DNA from: Papaver somniferum | Lineage: Eukaryota; Streptophyta; Magnoliopsida; Ranunculales; Papaveraceae | DNA: 64,000 nt | Assembly: GCF_003573695.1 (NCBI RefSeq) | Contig: NW_020621603.1 | Span: 18,773,116 to 18,837,115, forward strand | Direction: 5' to 3' | In this document: one piece after another, positions 1 through 12,060 of the stretch | Layout of the letters: every line of letters starts with the position of its first letter | Position numbering within the stretch: position 1 is the stretch's first letter | Translations under genes and position numbers: made by a program | Notes under the pieces: model-generated | The model's database searches: none | The model's input: the letters and a program-made list of their open reading frames with translations, nothing else | What the model was told of the DNA's origin: nothing

Positions 1-1500
1 TTCTATTTATCTATTTTCCATTTGTTCGAATGCAGGTACCACCAGTAGCCATCCAGGCACGTTAATTGCCCAGCTACTTCGGTCTTGCTTTGGCACATTT
101 TTCTCCATCTCTTCGGTAAGATATTGCCATAACTCACTTGAATGCAGGATGTTCTCGTAAATTGTTAGGCACAGTGATTGCCTACATGCTCTCGTACGGG
201 CGTATAATTTGCTGACTCAAACCTCTTGTGCCTGCGAATAACGAATGTACGACAATCTTCAGTGTACATGTTAACCGGCTATAGCTTTTTTTCATATATT
301 TCCTTTTGCTTCCTCTTTTATTGAAACATTTTACTCTTATTCTTGAAGGACATCTGTCAAAACACTTCGTCTTTGTTTTTCTCTTTTCTAGAAAAACATT
401 GCAACTATTTCCTTGACAAGCAAAACACTTCGTTTTTGTTTTTCTCTTTAATAGGAAAAAAATGCAAGTATTTATTTAATAAATACCTGCGAAGGTGCCC
501 TAAATTGTAATTATAAACTCGATTTATAATGTACCAATCGGTGAGGACTTACCTCCCTGGGCGTTCGTTCCTTCTACCTTAGCCGCCCCTATTACTTGCC
601 ATGATACTGAAAAAGATGTCTTCTATTGTTCGACTTCTTTATACAATTTTCTTTTGATTGCATGCTTGGGGTCACTTTAGCCACCCCCAATATTTGTAAA
701 AATATTCTCAAATAGAAAAGACGCCCCCATGTGAAGCAGGCACTAGATCTATTATATCCATTCCTCACTTGCTAGACGGATCTGCACTTATGATCAAGTA
801 TCTTTTCCGTTGACATCTTATTTCTGGTTCCATCGTGATTTTTCCTTTTGGAATCGCACTCAAGCGTGAGTAGAGACATTACAAGGACGCCCCCAACTGT
901 AATAACCTGCAATAAAATGTGCTCACGTGCTAGATGAGACTTTTTGCCACGTGGTGGACTTGTGATGTGATCCAAGGCTAAATATTGAAGGGTCTAGGAA
1001 ATCCTCATCTCGCACTCGATCATGTTGCTGATCACGAACCTCAAAACCGATTATGTCGTTATCCACAAACCTCGAACTCGATCTTGTTGTTGCCCCAAGT
1101 GCACATAAAAGTTTCTCGAACATAGAAATTTTTGCTTCCATGCTTTAGTGAATCGAAAGACGATTCAAATGAGCCAAAAATCACTCAATTCGGACTTAAA
1201 ACGAATAAGTTATTGGCGAAACAAGATTTGAATGAAACACGCGCTGAACAGCCTAAGATTACTGAGTCATGTTTTGTTGCACAAAAGAATTGGCAGCACA
1301 AAAGGTTGAAGGATGGAAGGTGCAACCTATAGGTCATGAGATCGATTCTTCGGTTCTTCCCTCATGAACATATTTTTCTTCTTTTTCTTGAAAGGAAGCC
1401 TAGCACACTATGCTGACGTGGCAGTCTATGACTGGGCCACTACTGTTGACGTAGCAGTGCAGTGCTGACGTTTCATCGCTTACTGGATTAATGTGCTGAC
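1..1500. other. Unassigned intergenic DNA
   Basis: No supportable gene. Open frames are short, overlap on both strands and resemble nothing I recognise. The only visible structure is an imperfect direct duplication of about 60 bp (roughly 358-414 and 419-473, both starting near CAAAACACTTCGT). Near 1400-1480 there are several scattered copies of TGACGT-containing text (TGACGTGGCAG, TGACGTAGCAG), which may be remnants of a short repeat. Confidence 0.5.
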
Positions 1501-1805
1501 GTGACATTACGGTATAAAATACACGGATTAATGTCATGGGCTGGATTAATGTCATGGGCTGGATTTACGGGCCTTCCGTGTATAAAATACACGGTAAGCC
1601 ATGTGGGTTTCCATAATAAACCCACCGATTTCCATAATAAACCGTATTTAGGCTTCCATAATAAGCCTTGTGGGTTTCCATAATAAACCCACCGGTTTCC
1701 ATAATTACCGTATTTAGGCTTCCATAATAAGCCTTGTGGGTTTCCATAATAAACCCACTGGTTTCCATAATAAACCGTATTTGGGCTTCCATAATAAGCC
1801 TTCTG
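1501..1805. repeat. Array of small hairpins with constant loop and co-varying stems
   Basis: From 1603 to about 1802 nine consecutive short inverted repeats share the central text CCATAAT. Their arms change in matched pairs: GTGGGTTT/AAACCCAC at 1603-1625, 1670-1692 and 1736-1758; AGGCTT/AAGCCT near 1650-1668 and 1716-1734; CGGTTT- or GGTTT-type arms near 1626, 1693 and 1760; GGCTT/AAGCC near 1784. The three stem types recur in the same order, giving a higher-order period of 66-67 bp. Just upstream is another hairpin at 1576-1594 (arms CCGTGTAT/ATACACGG) and a duplicated unit GGATTAATGTCATGGGCT near 1530-1560. Long open frames cross this block on both strands, but they are low-complexity products of the repeat and not credible proteins. 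Confidence 0.85.
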
Positions 1806-1855
1806 CAATACGCACGTACACTATTTGAATATGGTACAAACAACCAGATTCATCA

Positions 1856-2293
1856 GTGTTCTTGAGTCATGTGCTTTCATCTTCGATGCAAACAAAAAAT
1901 TATAGTACTTCTTTTTTTATTCTATCTTCAATTTATCAGGAGCATATCAGAGCTACCGGTGGTGGTCTAAGGTCCCTGTTGATGGTCGTATATCTGCTGC
2001 TGATTAACCAGGTAATACTACTGCTAGAGTTTTATATTCTGGTTGTTTTTGTTGATGAAAGTTTGCATACATTTATCAACTAGGGATTTGATTTCGCTGG
2101 ATTGGAAAGCACACTCGACGGAATTGTCATTTTGGAAGGTTTTGAAATTTGGACATGAGAAGGTCAATAAAAATTGTTTTCTTCAAATGGTAAGTAAAAG
2201 TATAAGACCCATGTTTCAAACTTTGTTTTTGCTGATAAGAATATGGATTTCTACAGGTTTAATGTGTATTGTAACATCTTCCGGAGCAAATGT
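1856..2293. other. Unassigned DNA left of the LINE
   Basis: No recognised gene. Short open stretches are followed by GTAAGT-like text near 2190, so exon debris is possible, but no family could be named. The right edge (2294-2308) is the left copy of the LINE target-site duplication, so this segment was originally continuous with the sequence that starts at 10504. Confidence 0.4.
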
Positions 2294-2430
2294 ATATTAT
2301 AACATCTTTTTTTTTTTTGCTCAATCACATTTTTTATTGAATTGAATAGACAAAGTTATACATCAAGAAACCAAAAGGACAGCAAATTACAGCTTACAAA
2401 AGGAAGAACTACATAAAAAAGCCAAGACAG

Positions 2431-5207
2431 TTATATATTAAGACTAACTAGCCTAGACGGTAGATTGAAAAAATTGATTATTTGAGAATCATAATCATGA
2501 GCCCATCTTTTACCTTGCATTATAATACCTCCTTCATGAACCACTTGAATAATTCTGCTTTTGAAACTATGAGTATTGATCCTTCCATTCTCAAATAGAA
2601 TTGAGTTCTTAAGAAACCATAATTCCTTCATTATTGCACAAGCTGCTGTGATCCATACCTCTCTTGTTAGTGGACTCTGATGTATTGCAGCTTAACACAC
2701 ATCTGTAAATAAGGATGGCTTAGGAAAAACAAAGACATAATATATCCAATTCCAAATTTGAATACTAAAGTCACAATTCCATAAAGTATGCTCCATGTTG
2801 TCTTGTTCTGCTACACACATACAACATCTGGAAGGCATTTCATAGCCTTCACTTCTCATTGTTTCATCATCTACAAATACACCTTGAAGAAGTTTCCAGA
2901 TATTGCAAGCAATAGAAGGATGTAAGAAATGTTTCCATATAACAGAAGGCCATACCAGTTGCTGCTGCTTGAATCTTAATTTTTCCACTGCAAGTGTTGT
3001 AGTGAAAATTCCATTTGTACTTCCACTCCATACTATGTTGTCAGCTCCACCATTAATTGCAGGCATGTTACTCAGAACAAAAATAGATTGCAATTCAGTT
3101 GGAATTTCCCATTGATTGTCTTTAATCAGCTCTACCACTTTCATCTGCATATTATTTTTAACAAGGTCGGAATATCCAATTTCATTTACCATTGGATATG
3201 TTTCATACCATGAGTCAAACCAAACTGAAATTCTAGCTCCATCACCTACACTCCATGTAATATCATCTTTTAGAGATAACCAAGCCCATTTAAGACCAGA
3301 ATACACAGAAGATGGTTTCCAGTTTTCAAACCATTGACCTTGTTTGTTCTTAAATTTTGCTGTAAAGAACAAAGCCCATTCATCTTGAGAATTCATCATT
3401 TTCCACATTATTTTCATAAGAAAAACCTTGTTAATAATCTTCAATCTCCTAATACCAATACCCCCTTCATTGTATGGTGTACAAACCTTCTTCCATGATA
3501 AAGTTTTGAATTTTCTAACTTCACTGTTGCCAGACCATAAGAAATTCCTTATAAGTTTTTCGCAAACTTTTATTACTGAAGCAGGCCATTTATAGACAGT
3601 CATATTGTATAATGGAATACTGCATAACACTGATTTGACAAGAACTAACCTTTCAACAAAAGATAATAATTTGCCTTTCCATTTTGCTAGTCTATGTTGA
3701 ATCATTTCTACCACTGGCCAGACCATTGCTGAAGTTACTCTTCCAGGAGCTAAGAGTACTCCTAAGTACTTATCACGAAATTTAGATAATTCCATGTTGA
3801 CCATCTCACATATTTGATGTTTCCTAGCAGGAGAGACTCCATCTATGAAACATTTACTTTTATCTTTATTGATTAGCTGCCCTGAGCTAGCTTGATAGTC
3901 ATCAAGTAAAGTGAATAAACTATTTAAGGATTTCTTGGCTCCATTTCAAAAAATAAAGACATCATCTGCAAAGAAGATATGAGTTGGATGAATACCATTT
4001 TTAATCACCATAGGAAGTATTTTACCTTGATTCACTAACTGAGAAATGTTTCTACTGAGAACATCTTCCATAAGCACAAAAAGAAGTGGTGATAATGGAT
4101 CACCCTACTTTAAGCCTCTTCCTATTGAAAAAAACCATAAGGTCCACCATTGATCATCACTGACATTCTTGCTGATTCAAATAGTGTAAGTAACCAATCA
4201 CACCATGAGGATGAAAAACCATATTTCTGCAGAATTTTAACAAGAAACTTCCATCTTACAGAATCATAAGCTTGAGAGATATCAAGCTTGAAAGCTACAT
4301 TACCTCCCCTTCTTTTCTTCTTCATTTCATTTACCATTTCTGAGGCAAGCAAAATTTTCTCATGAATACTCCTACCCTTGATGTAAGCTGCTTGTTGAGG
4401 AGATATCAATTTGGCCATAAGAGTATTCATTCTTATTGTAATGATTTTATTGAAAATATTGAAAAGAACATTGCTTAACCCAATTGGTCTAAATTGGTTT
4501 GCCTTTTTAGCTCCTTGACATTTGGGAAGAAGAACTAAGAAATTAGAATTCATTCCTCTTGGTATGAACCTTCTTTTCCAACAAAACTGAATTGCTGCCA
4601 CTAAGTCAGAGCAAATGATATCCCAACAGGTTCTATAAAAAACACCAGAAAAACTATCCGGACTAGGAGAACTTTCTGGATCCATTTGAAAAATGATATT
4701 TTTGATTTCTTCATAACTTGGCAGTGCATCCAACATTTCTTGGTCTGAAGTACTTACTAATGGAGGAATGACATCCAATAATTTCTCTGAAATATTAACT
4801 TCTTGAAATTCAAATTTTTGTTGAAAATGTTGAACTAAAGAATCAGCAATGAGAGAAGGATCAAATATGATATTACCATTGTTATCTTCAAGCTCACTAA
4901 TTAAATTTGTTGTTTTCCTTATCTTCTTCTTGGTATGAAAGAAATGAGTATTTGCAGCTCCTTCTTGAATCCATTTTTCTCTTGATTTTTGCCTTAGCAG
5001 CACATTAGCTTGTACTTCTCTACTGGGATGTTCATTTTGAGTTGTAACTAAATTCTTTAATGCTTCCTCATCAAAAGGATTCTCATCAGAATATTGCATT
5101 GCCACATTAACTTTTTCTTCTGCTTCCTTTATCTTAACTTGAACATTTCCAAAAACCTTCCAATTCCAGTCATTTAACTCCTTCTTTAAGGCATTTAATT
5201 TCTGCAT
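2431..5207 (-). pseudogene. LINE ORF2, reverse transcriptase and C-terminal part
   Basis: This is the RT half of LINE ORF2, which would copy LINE RNA at a nicked genomic site. Reading from 5207 downward there is a charged N-terminal linker, then RT fingers/palm (FRPIGLSNVLFNIFNKI, KLDISQAYDSV) in 5207-4122. Next is a frame break at an oligo-T run near 4125 and an in-frame TAG where families usually have a Gln before GDPLSPLLF. The catalytic Asp pair is in FFADDVFIF near 3955-3970. From 3804 to 2692 there is a 370-codon open stretch with the thumb/connection region and a zf-RVT domain (WKHFLHPSIACNIWKLL, then RCCMCVAEQDNMEHTLWNC). The last part (2631-2431) continues in another frame. RT and zf-RVT are confident; the copy is non-functional because of the stops, frameshifts and the upstream insertion. 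Confidence 0.92.
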
Positions 5208-5222
5208 AAAGATATAAGATGG

Positions 5223-8200
5223 TGTAGATGGTGGATTTTCGACAAGGGCTAAAATCGTAAACTCATAATTATACGAAGATCTGATCCAGCAATCAGACGC
5301 GAGTATCGAGATACGGGTCTCTCATCGAATTCTCAACGGAGAGTACTTTATCTCAGAGTACATGTAGATATGTAGTCTCACGACTGGACAACGGCATATC
5401 TCATGAATACTGAATACTTTCAGTGATTATTTCTATATAGTATCACGAGATGGACGGCTCCTAGACAGCTTGCTCTGCTAGTATAGAGCGATAACATCTT
5501 CAAGAACAAACAACGAGTTTATCCTGACTATATAAAGGATATGACTTACCGACAAGCTCATATCGGGATAATTAATGCTCCTAGACAGCTTCCTCTGCTA
5601 GTATAAAGCCACAAAGTTAATTATTCCTAATTACAATTGCTCCTATTCCATGGTCGAATCCACGACTGGTCCCATGGAATGGCAATAACAATTGTTCCTA
5701 TTCCATGGTCGAATCCACGACTGGTCCCATGGAATGGAAATAACAATTGCTCCTATTCCATGGTCGAATCCACGACTGGTCCCATGGAATGGCAATAACA
5801 ATTGCTCCTATTCCATGGTCGAATCCGCGATTGGTCCCATGGAATGGCAATAACAATTGCTCCTATTCCATGCTCGAATCTGCGACTGGTCCCACGGAAT
5901 GGCAATAAACAATTGTTCTGATTCTATGATCGAATCCACGGCTTGATCTCATAGAATAACAATAACTATATTATCTCATTACTCTGATTTCATGATCGAT
6001 TCCAAAACTGGTCTCATAAATGGTAATAGATAAATCTTAATTACTCCGATTCTATGGTCGAATCTACGATCCATGGAATGGTAATGCTCACTTTATTATT
6101 CTGAATTCGTAGTCGAATCCTCATCTGATCCTATGAATTAATAATAAACATCTTATTACTCAGTTTTGTGAATTATTCTCCACTGAATTCCACAATTAGT
6201 AATAAATAATCAACAACCGGGCGTCTGAGCTACCTCTAAGTAAGCCCCGATTCAAATGGTGAAAGTGTATTCAATGTTGATACACTAACAATCACCGCAC
6301 GAACGAGTATTTAAAAATACAACGAAACGATGAACCTATGTAAAATAGGGAAGAAAATAATAAATAATTAAAAATATTGACCTGGGTGCTGGGAGCACGG
6401 ACACACGACCGACCGACCGTGTCGTGGTCAGTTCCACGCCAATTTTTGTATTTTTAATACATTATTATTATTTTTCCATGATTTGATGAAAATTCTCTCG
6501 TTTGATCAAATCTCCTTCGTCTCGAGGAAACTCCTCGGTTTCATGGTATTTTCATAAATCCGTAAAAAAATAATATAAAATTAAGGAAAGGAGTGTGGGG
6601 CGTGACCATTGGCCAACCGACCCCACACCTCACGGTTTCTTATTATTTTATATTATTATTATTTCTCTAATTTCATGAAAAAACTCCTTGATTTCATGGT
6701 ATTTTTGCACAAATCATCAAATAATAAAATAAAATAAAATAATGAAAACTTATGGGACCGGGCCCCTAGCCGGTCCCACACGCCCCTTTGTTTTATTATT
6801 TTATTATTAGTTTTCCTTGAATTCATCAAATTCCTTGATTTCATGGTATTTCTCTCAAATTAGGAAAAATTCTCTCAATTCATCAAAAATACATGAAAAA
6901 TACACAAAAATTAGGGAAACTCGTGGGACCGGGCCCAAGCCGCCCGGCCATGCCTTCCACGGTCCCACACACCCTTATTTTTATTATTTTAATATTTTTT
7001 GCTTCCTTCAACTCATGAAAACTCCTTCAATTCATGGAAACTCTTTAACTTCATCAAATTTCTCAAAAATTCATGAATTTTCATAAAATCATCAAAATAT
7101 TATAAAATTAAGGAAAAGGCACCACGGGACCGTGGTCACGACCGGCCGATCATGCCTTGACCCACAGCTGTCCCACGCCTCCTCATTCCTTATTTTATAA
7201 TTATTTTCTATCATCTCATGAAGTTTCCCTCGTTTCAGCAAAACCCTAATTTTGGCATATTTTCTTGAATGAACGCTCAATTGCACGCCAGAAAATATCA
7301 AAATTCTCAGGACTGAGACGCGGACGCCTTGGGGATGCGAGAACGTTATCTTTACCTACCAAGATTATCTCTTTGGCTCACGGAAGCCGATCCCATCAAT
7401 TTTCATAGTTTTGACCTAATTTGCACAATTGCACGTATTAGGTCCAAAACTCTTCCAAACACTTTGGATTTTCATGAAGTGATCATCAGGCGGTCACGTG
7501 ACTACCCAGGGCCGGTTTCATGACCCCATGGTCGGTCCCTCACTCCGTCATAATTAATTAGGTTTTCTCACCTAAGGCTCAGACGAGCATTTTCGAATAA
7601 ATGATTAAACCATCATTTAATCATTCTTTTACCAACAAATCGTCAACTCTTTAGGAGTTCTTTGTATTTGCTCACGTGAGCATATGAACACCACATGGTT
7701 GATCCATGGTCCCATGTAGTCGCTCCCTCCTTCGTCCCATGGTTAAACTTCTGACGAACCATGAATTGATCATCAATTGATCAAATTAGGGTTTCTGAAT
7801 CCAAGGATCATCATTCCAGATTCCAACCTTAATAATTTTACGACGACCTCATGGTCATTAATTTTATTAATTATGCTCGGTTCAACGACCAGTATTTTAA
7901 TTAATATTTTTGGTATGCTTCCAATAATCCATCAGATAAGCAACACATGCTCAGCCGATCAAATATTCAACAATTCATCACATAAGCAACACTTTATCAG
8001 ATGATAAATATTTGCTCAAACCAAGGAATATTGGTTCGACAATCAATATTCAACGATCCATCGAATGAGCAATACTTGCTCACTTCATCGTAAGAATTAT
8101 ACCTCTGTCCCATGACATGTTAAATTCATGAGTTTCAGAACATCATGTTCAACTCAGCAACTACATGGACTCATCGTCCCATCAAAACACGAAATCATCA

Positions 8201-8909
8201 ATTGACTAACAAACCACGAGACGTCAATCGTGTCACTTTGGGGGGATATAACTTAGGGTTTTGGTCTGGCGGTCTACGGCACATGTGTTCAAACACACGA
8301 TGGAATGTGAGCAAGTCGTACAATCAAGTTGAAGGAATTCACGAGGTAGTGGGTGGAGAATCGACCAAGTCTCCACACGTTGAGCAACTGATTTCAAACA
8401 CAATCTCCACTTACCCACTCCTTGATTCCATCAACTGTCACACTTCATGGGATCATGGTATCTACAATTCCAGCAATATAAATAAGTCTCTGAATCATGA
8501 TTGAAGGACACACGAACAGAACATCATCAATCTCATGTCTCATCGACAACACGAGATCATCAACTCATCAATTGATCAACTACTCTCAATTGAGAAATTT
8601 CAATCATTCAGATCTTATCATATTCAGAATTCACACACCCACAATCTTTGATTACCATTGATTCCACACATTTCTCAGCTTCCCTCCTACAGATCAACCC
8701 ATCCTCTCTTGTGACCGAATTTACTCTGGAACGGTCATTGTCTTAATTTAGGCTGGAGTACTACAGATTGATCTCTCGAATCTAAAGTACCCCTTTTGCA
8801 GCGGTGCATGTGTGTGAGGTTTAACATTTCGCTCGGTTCGAGGAGTCTCCTCCGTATGGTCGTCTCCTCAATTCCTTAAAAACCAGCAAATCGTTTTTCC
8901 CCATCTACA
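5223..8909. mobile_element. Solo LTR, about 3.7 kb, inserted in the LINE
   Basis: The block starts TGTAGATGG and ends CCATCTACA, a perfect 9-bp terminal inverted repeat with TG...CA ends. It is flanked by GATGG (5218-5222) and GCTGG (8910-8914), a 5-bp TSD with one mismatch. Removing it restores the LINE ORF2 reading frame across the join, which supports the boundaries independently. No gag or pol similarity and no internal primer-binding site is seen, so it is best read as a solo LTR, probably Ty3/gypsy because of its length. It contains the 55-bp tandem array near its left end and a GC-rich motif (GGGACCGGGCCC and variants) repeated between about 6390 and 7170. Short open frames inside it look like noise. 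Confidence 0.8.
5633..6190. repeat. 55-bp tandem repeat with 9-bp palindromic arms
   Basis: Units start at 5641, 5696, 5751, 5806 and 5861, exactly 55 bp apart, then decay into three to five diverged units to about 6190. Each unit contains ATTCCATGG and, about 20 bp later, its complement CCATGGAAT, so each can fold into a hairpin. The array lies wholly inside the solo LTR. The spacer text between the arms is also conserved, so this is a minisatellite and not a CRISPR-like array. Confidence 0.9.
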
Positions 8910-8929
8910 GCTGGATCACCTAAAATATT

Positions 8930-9725
8930 TTTTGCCTAACACTCTTTTACAACTGATAAAAACTCAGGATGATAAATCCACATTTTCTGAAATTTTCTTG
9001 GACAATTATGAGGTTTAGGAATATTAGAAAAACCTCTCAATAGTGGTGCATGATCTGACACTATCCTTAAACCAACTTTATAACCCCAATCACCAAATTT
9101 CTGTAGCCATTGTTGATTAAAGAATGCTCAATCTAGAGTACACAAAATTCTGTTCTTGCCTTGCTGGCAACTTGACCATGAAAATTGTAACCCTGTTTTA
9201 GGAGCTTGAATAAGCTCACAATTGTCTAAACAAGTTGAGAATTCCAGCATTGAAGCTCTGTTAGGAGACTTACCACCCATTTTTTCATCAAGTGAAATAA
9301 CTGTATTAAAATCTCCCAAAGTTATCCAAGGTTTGTTTAACTCACTAATGATTTCCATCTCATACCATAAGAATCTTCTTTGAACTTTCTTTACATGAGC
9401 ATGAACTCCTGATACAAGAACTGTGATCATTTGAATCTCCAATACTTACTGTGATCATTTGACTAGAAACATAAATTACTTGAGGAGTTGAAATATTTTT
9501 ACTCCAAAACAACCAAATGTTACACTTATTGTCAGAGTAGAATTATGAATCACCATACTTTGCATTCCAGCTAAGTTTAACTTTTCACAAAAAGAAGCAC
9601 TGCATTTAACTTTTGATTATGCAATCCAAAAAGGAAGGACTAAATTGTTTAACAAAAGAACTTAATTTATCCTGAGCCCTAGGTCTTCTCAGGCCCCTGA
9701 TATTCCAATATACTATATTCATTTA
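8930..9725 (-). pseudogene. LINE ORF2, endonuclease domain
   Basis: This is the N-terminal APE-type endonuclease of LINE ORF2, which nicks target DNA to prime reverse transcription. Reading from about 9722 downward the start resembles the family pattern (IVYWNIRGLRRPRAQDKL). The segment 9442-9128 holds WITLGDFNTVISLDEKMGG, and a segment near 9050 contains VSDHAPLL, matching the GDFN and SDH catalytic motifs of the exonuclease-endonuclease-phosphatase fold. Frame breaks near 9440 and 9130 and a stop near 8940 disrupt it. It is separated from the RT half only by the 5223-8909 solo LTR. Confidence 0.88.
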
Positions 9726-9751
9726 AAAGGAGGAGGAGGATTTTTAGTACC

Positions 9752-10488
9752 TCATTTTCCTTGATTTTTCCTGAAATTATACTTATTATTTGCTGGAACT
9801 TGTTTAGTTACCTTTACTGGATCAGTTGGACTTGTAGCAGTTGATGAAGATGCTGTATTAGATACCATTTCCTTTTCAACTATTTTGGACCAAGAGGTCA
9901 CTTTAACAACTTCATTGAATACTTGACCAGTTTTTCCATTCACAAACTTAATAGTAGTACTTCCTAAACTGTTAACATTCTTTGGTGTTGTGACTATTGG
10001 AACTTCTTTAATGACAGCTTCATTAACTATTTCACCTTCTTCACATTCAATAGGACTGAATTTGCTTTTTTGTGACACATTATTTCCTGTAGTTAACTTG
10101 ATAACTTATGATTCATGAATAATATTATCTATGGAGTCCTCACCTGCTCTTTCTGATACATCTCAAATGTCAAATGGAATTTGCTGCTGCTTTGCTGGTG
10201 TAGTAAATTGCTTTTGAACATTCTCTTCAGCTGCATTATCAAATTTAGATTTATTCTGCTCAACTTTGCATTCAGTGGCTAGATGACCAATGATTTTGCA
10301 GTTATGACAAAATTTAGGACATACATGAATTGAAATATCTTGAAAAAATCCTCCAAACTTTGTACCAATCCATATTTTGTTAGGAATAGAATGAGCAAAA
10401 TCTATTTCAACTAAAACATTAGCATAATTACCTACTTCGCAATTTGCAGTAGCAATCTCAATCTTAATAGGAGTTCCGATTTCCTTAC
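9752..10488 (-). pseudogene. LINE ORF1 C-terminal part with CCHC zinc knuckle
   Basis: ORF1 of plant L1-type LINEs is an RNA-binding protein. From 10488 downward the frame reads KEIGTPIKIEIATANC... and reaches a zinc knuckle CHNCKIIGHLATEC (C-x2-C-x4-H-x4-C), here preceded by a stretch typical of DUF4283/zf-CCHC_4 proteins. A second segment (10078-9752) is Lys/Thr/Val-rich linker with no recognised fold. An apparent ATG at 10507 lies in flanking DNA beyond the TSD, so it is not the true start; the element is truncated inside ORF1. A stop separates the two segments. Confidence 0.85.
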
Positions 10489-10503
10489 ATATTATAACAT
10501 CTT

Positions 10504-12060
10504 GCAATTAAGCAGGTACGTCACTTTTTCATTATAAGGTTTATGTGTGATTCCTTCCCAAACCTGAAAAAGAAAGCTTTTCATTTATGCCCTTGCTTTA
10601 TGTTGGTTTGAAAATTTTATTTGGTTTAGACTTAGATAATTTTGGTTCTGTTTAGTGGTTTTTTTAAAGGATTTTTCTTAATTTTGTCGGTGTTGCTAAA
10701 TGCAATAATCAGGACTGTTCCTGTTCCATGGATGCTCCGACTAGAGTTTACAACATTCCGAGAGGAAAGAGCAAGAAAATTTTCAGCTCTATTGGGGCGG
10801 TTGCAAATCTTCTATTCACAATCAATTCTGGAATGATCATAGTGATACAGGTATGCTAAACATAAACATGATATATATTACCCAAGAAAAAAAACATGTT
10901 TTTAAAAAAGTTGACTCATGCATAACATGATGCATGGAGTTGTTTATGAATAATGGAGATATCAGTTCGGTTTCAGTGAGATGATAATTAAATCAACCTT
11001 AGTATTTTGTATCAAAAGGGTCGATCACCAGTTTCTGTTAGTAATTAGTATTATTAGGAATTCCTTAATACAGTAAGGCTTTTGTGGATTTGCTTATTTT
11101 GAACAGGCATGAAGATGTTTCTCGACTGTACTTCTAAGAATTTCAAGCTTCGAGTTCTTAATCATTTTCTCTACGTCTTTTTCTATGTTTGTATGTATAT
11201 TTTCTCTTTAAGACACAAGTTTTGGTGGAAATCAGAAACCTAGCTGGGGTAATTCAAACTCAAGATGCTGCGTAGCAATAACTAAGCATATCCTTGGAAT
11301 AAATCAAGGAAGGTCTAGATGGCAATGAACCCAATGGCCTGAAGGTAAGCATAACCCTACCAACTGTTTTATGTTCTATCTATCTGTAGTTTACCTTTAA
11401 TTGTTGCGCTAGGCCCTTATTAAGTAATTGTGTTTATGGAGCTTAGCAATATTACTACACAAGGATATATAGAAATTTCTGGCATTGTGGTATGATGCAA
11501 CACCTACGCAACCTTCTTTTTTATAAATCAGTGCATATGGCCCTCATATTTTAGCCGCAGCTACCTTTCTTAATCTTGCATAACTGATTTTTTACTTAGT
11601 ATAGGCTAACCATGCACAATGACTTCACTGCAGATACGAGAAAAAGCTTCGCTCGAGAATGCGTCCATAAATTGACGAATTAATGAATTTTGGATTGGAT
11701 ATTAAATATTAATTCTAGAGAAAGGAATATGTGAGCAGGTTTGTGCGAAAGTAAATATTGTTTTACCTTTTCTAGGTTTTTTGGTGTTAGCAATGATGCT
11801 AATTAGGAGGATAATATCAAGGTTTAACCATGATTTAGACATCGATCAGAAGAAAAAAAAAAACAAAAAAATCATGATTTAAATAAATATAAATTGGGTC
11901 TTCTTGACTTGTAGCCATGTATATATGTTAAGAAGACATTAATGACACACTTTTATCTTGGGTTTTTAATTTTTTTGCTCGGATTATGAGATAACAAATT
12001 AATAACTAATAACTTAAATACTTAAATTAATATATAGAGACAAACTTACATAACTACCCT
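10504..12060. other. Mostly unassigned DNA with one exon-like fragment
   Basis: Apart from the transporter-like exon at 10713-10850 nothing could be named. The stretch is AT-rich, has some intron-like text (GT...AG pairs, pyrimidine runs) and may be the decayed body of the gene that exon came from. Next-exon candidates were searched by eye to about 11350 without success. Confidence 0.4.
10713..10850 (+). pseudogene. Isolated exon of a GABA/amino-acid transporter-like (AAAP) gene
   Basis: A 138-bp in-frame stretch is bounded by an acceptor-like ATAATCAG and a donor-like CAG|GTATGC. Its 46 codons include YNIPRGKSKKIFSSIGAVAN followed by LLFTINSGMIIVIQ. From memory this matches the plant GABA/LHT-type transporter pattern in which a ...IPG...KIF..IGA.ANLVFAFNTGM.PEIQ segment spans two membrane helices. 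The usual Glu of PEIQ reads as Val here (IVIQ). No other exon was found, and the LINE inserted just upstream. It is likely a gene relic; family assignment is moderate and rests on a short stretch. Confidence 0.5.

Larger units (their letters stand above)
2309..10488 (-). mobile_element. 5'-truncated L1-type LINE with 15-bp TSD, split by a solo LTR
   Basis: A minus-strand non-LTR retrotransposon. Its 3' end is a T-run on the plus strand (2307-2318), i.e. a poly(A) tail. Both sides carry the same 15-mer ATATTATAACATCTT (2294-2308 and 10489-10503), a typical target-primed TSD. On the minus strand the order is ORF1 tail with a CCHC zinc knuckle, ORF2 endonuclease, a break, ORF2 reverse transcriptase, then the zf-RVT C-terminal region. 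The 5' end is truncated inside ORF1, so the element is dead on arrival; stops and frameshifts have accumulated since. A 3.7-kb solo LTR sits between the endonuclease and RT parts, so it inserted later. Confidence 0.93.

Noticed and set aside
1488..1843. Overlapping frames on both strands with YYGNPQGLLWKP-like repeats
   Set aside because: They are translations of the hairpin tandem array; repeats in all frames, no start context, mirrored on the other strand.
1940..2195. Alternative readings such as SYRWWSKVPVDGRIS as a gene exon
   Set aside because: No family could be named and the neighbouring frames are closed; too weak to list as a gene.
5633..5920. CRISPR-like array of 55-bp units
   Set aside because: The whole unit including the spacer is conserved, the context is a plant LTR, and no cas genes exist; it is a minisatellite.
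10489..10507. ATG at 10507 as start of a LINE ORF1 protein
   Set aside because: It lies in the TSD and flanking DNA; the element is truncated and the in-frame ATG is accidental.
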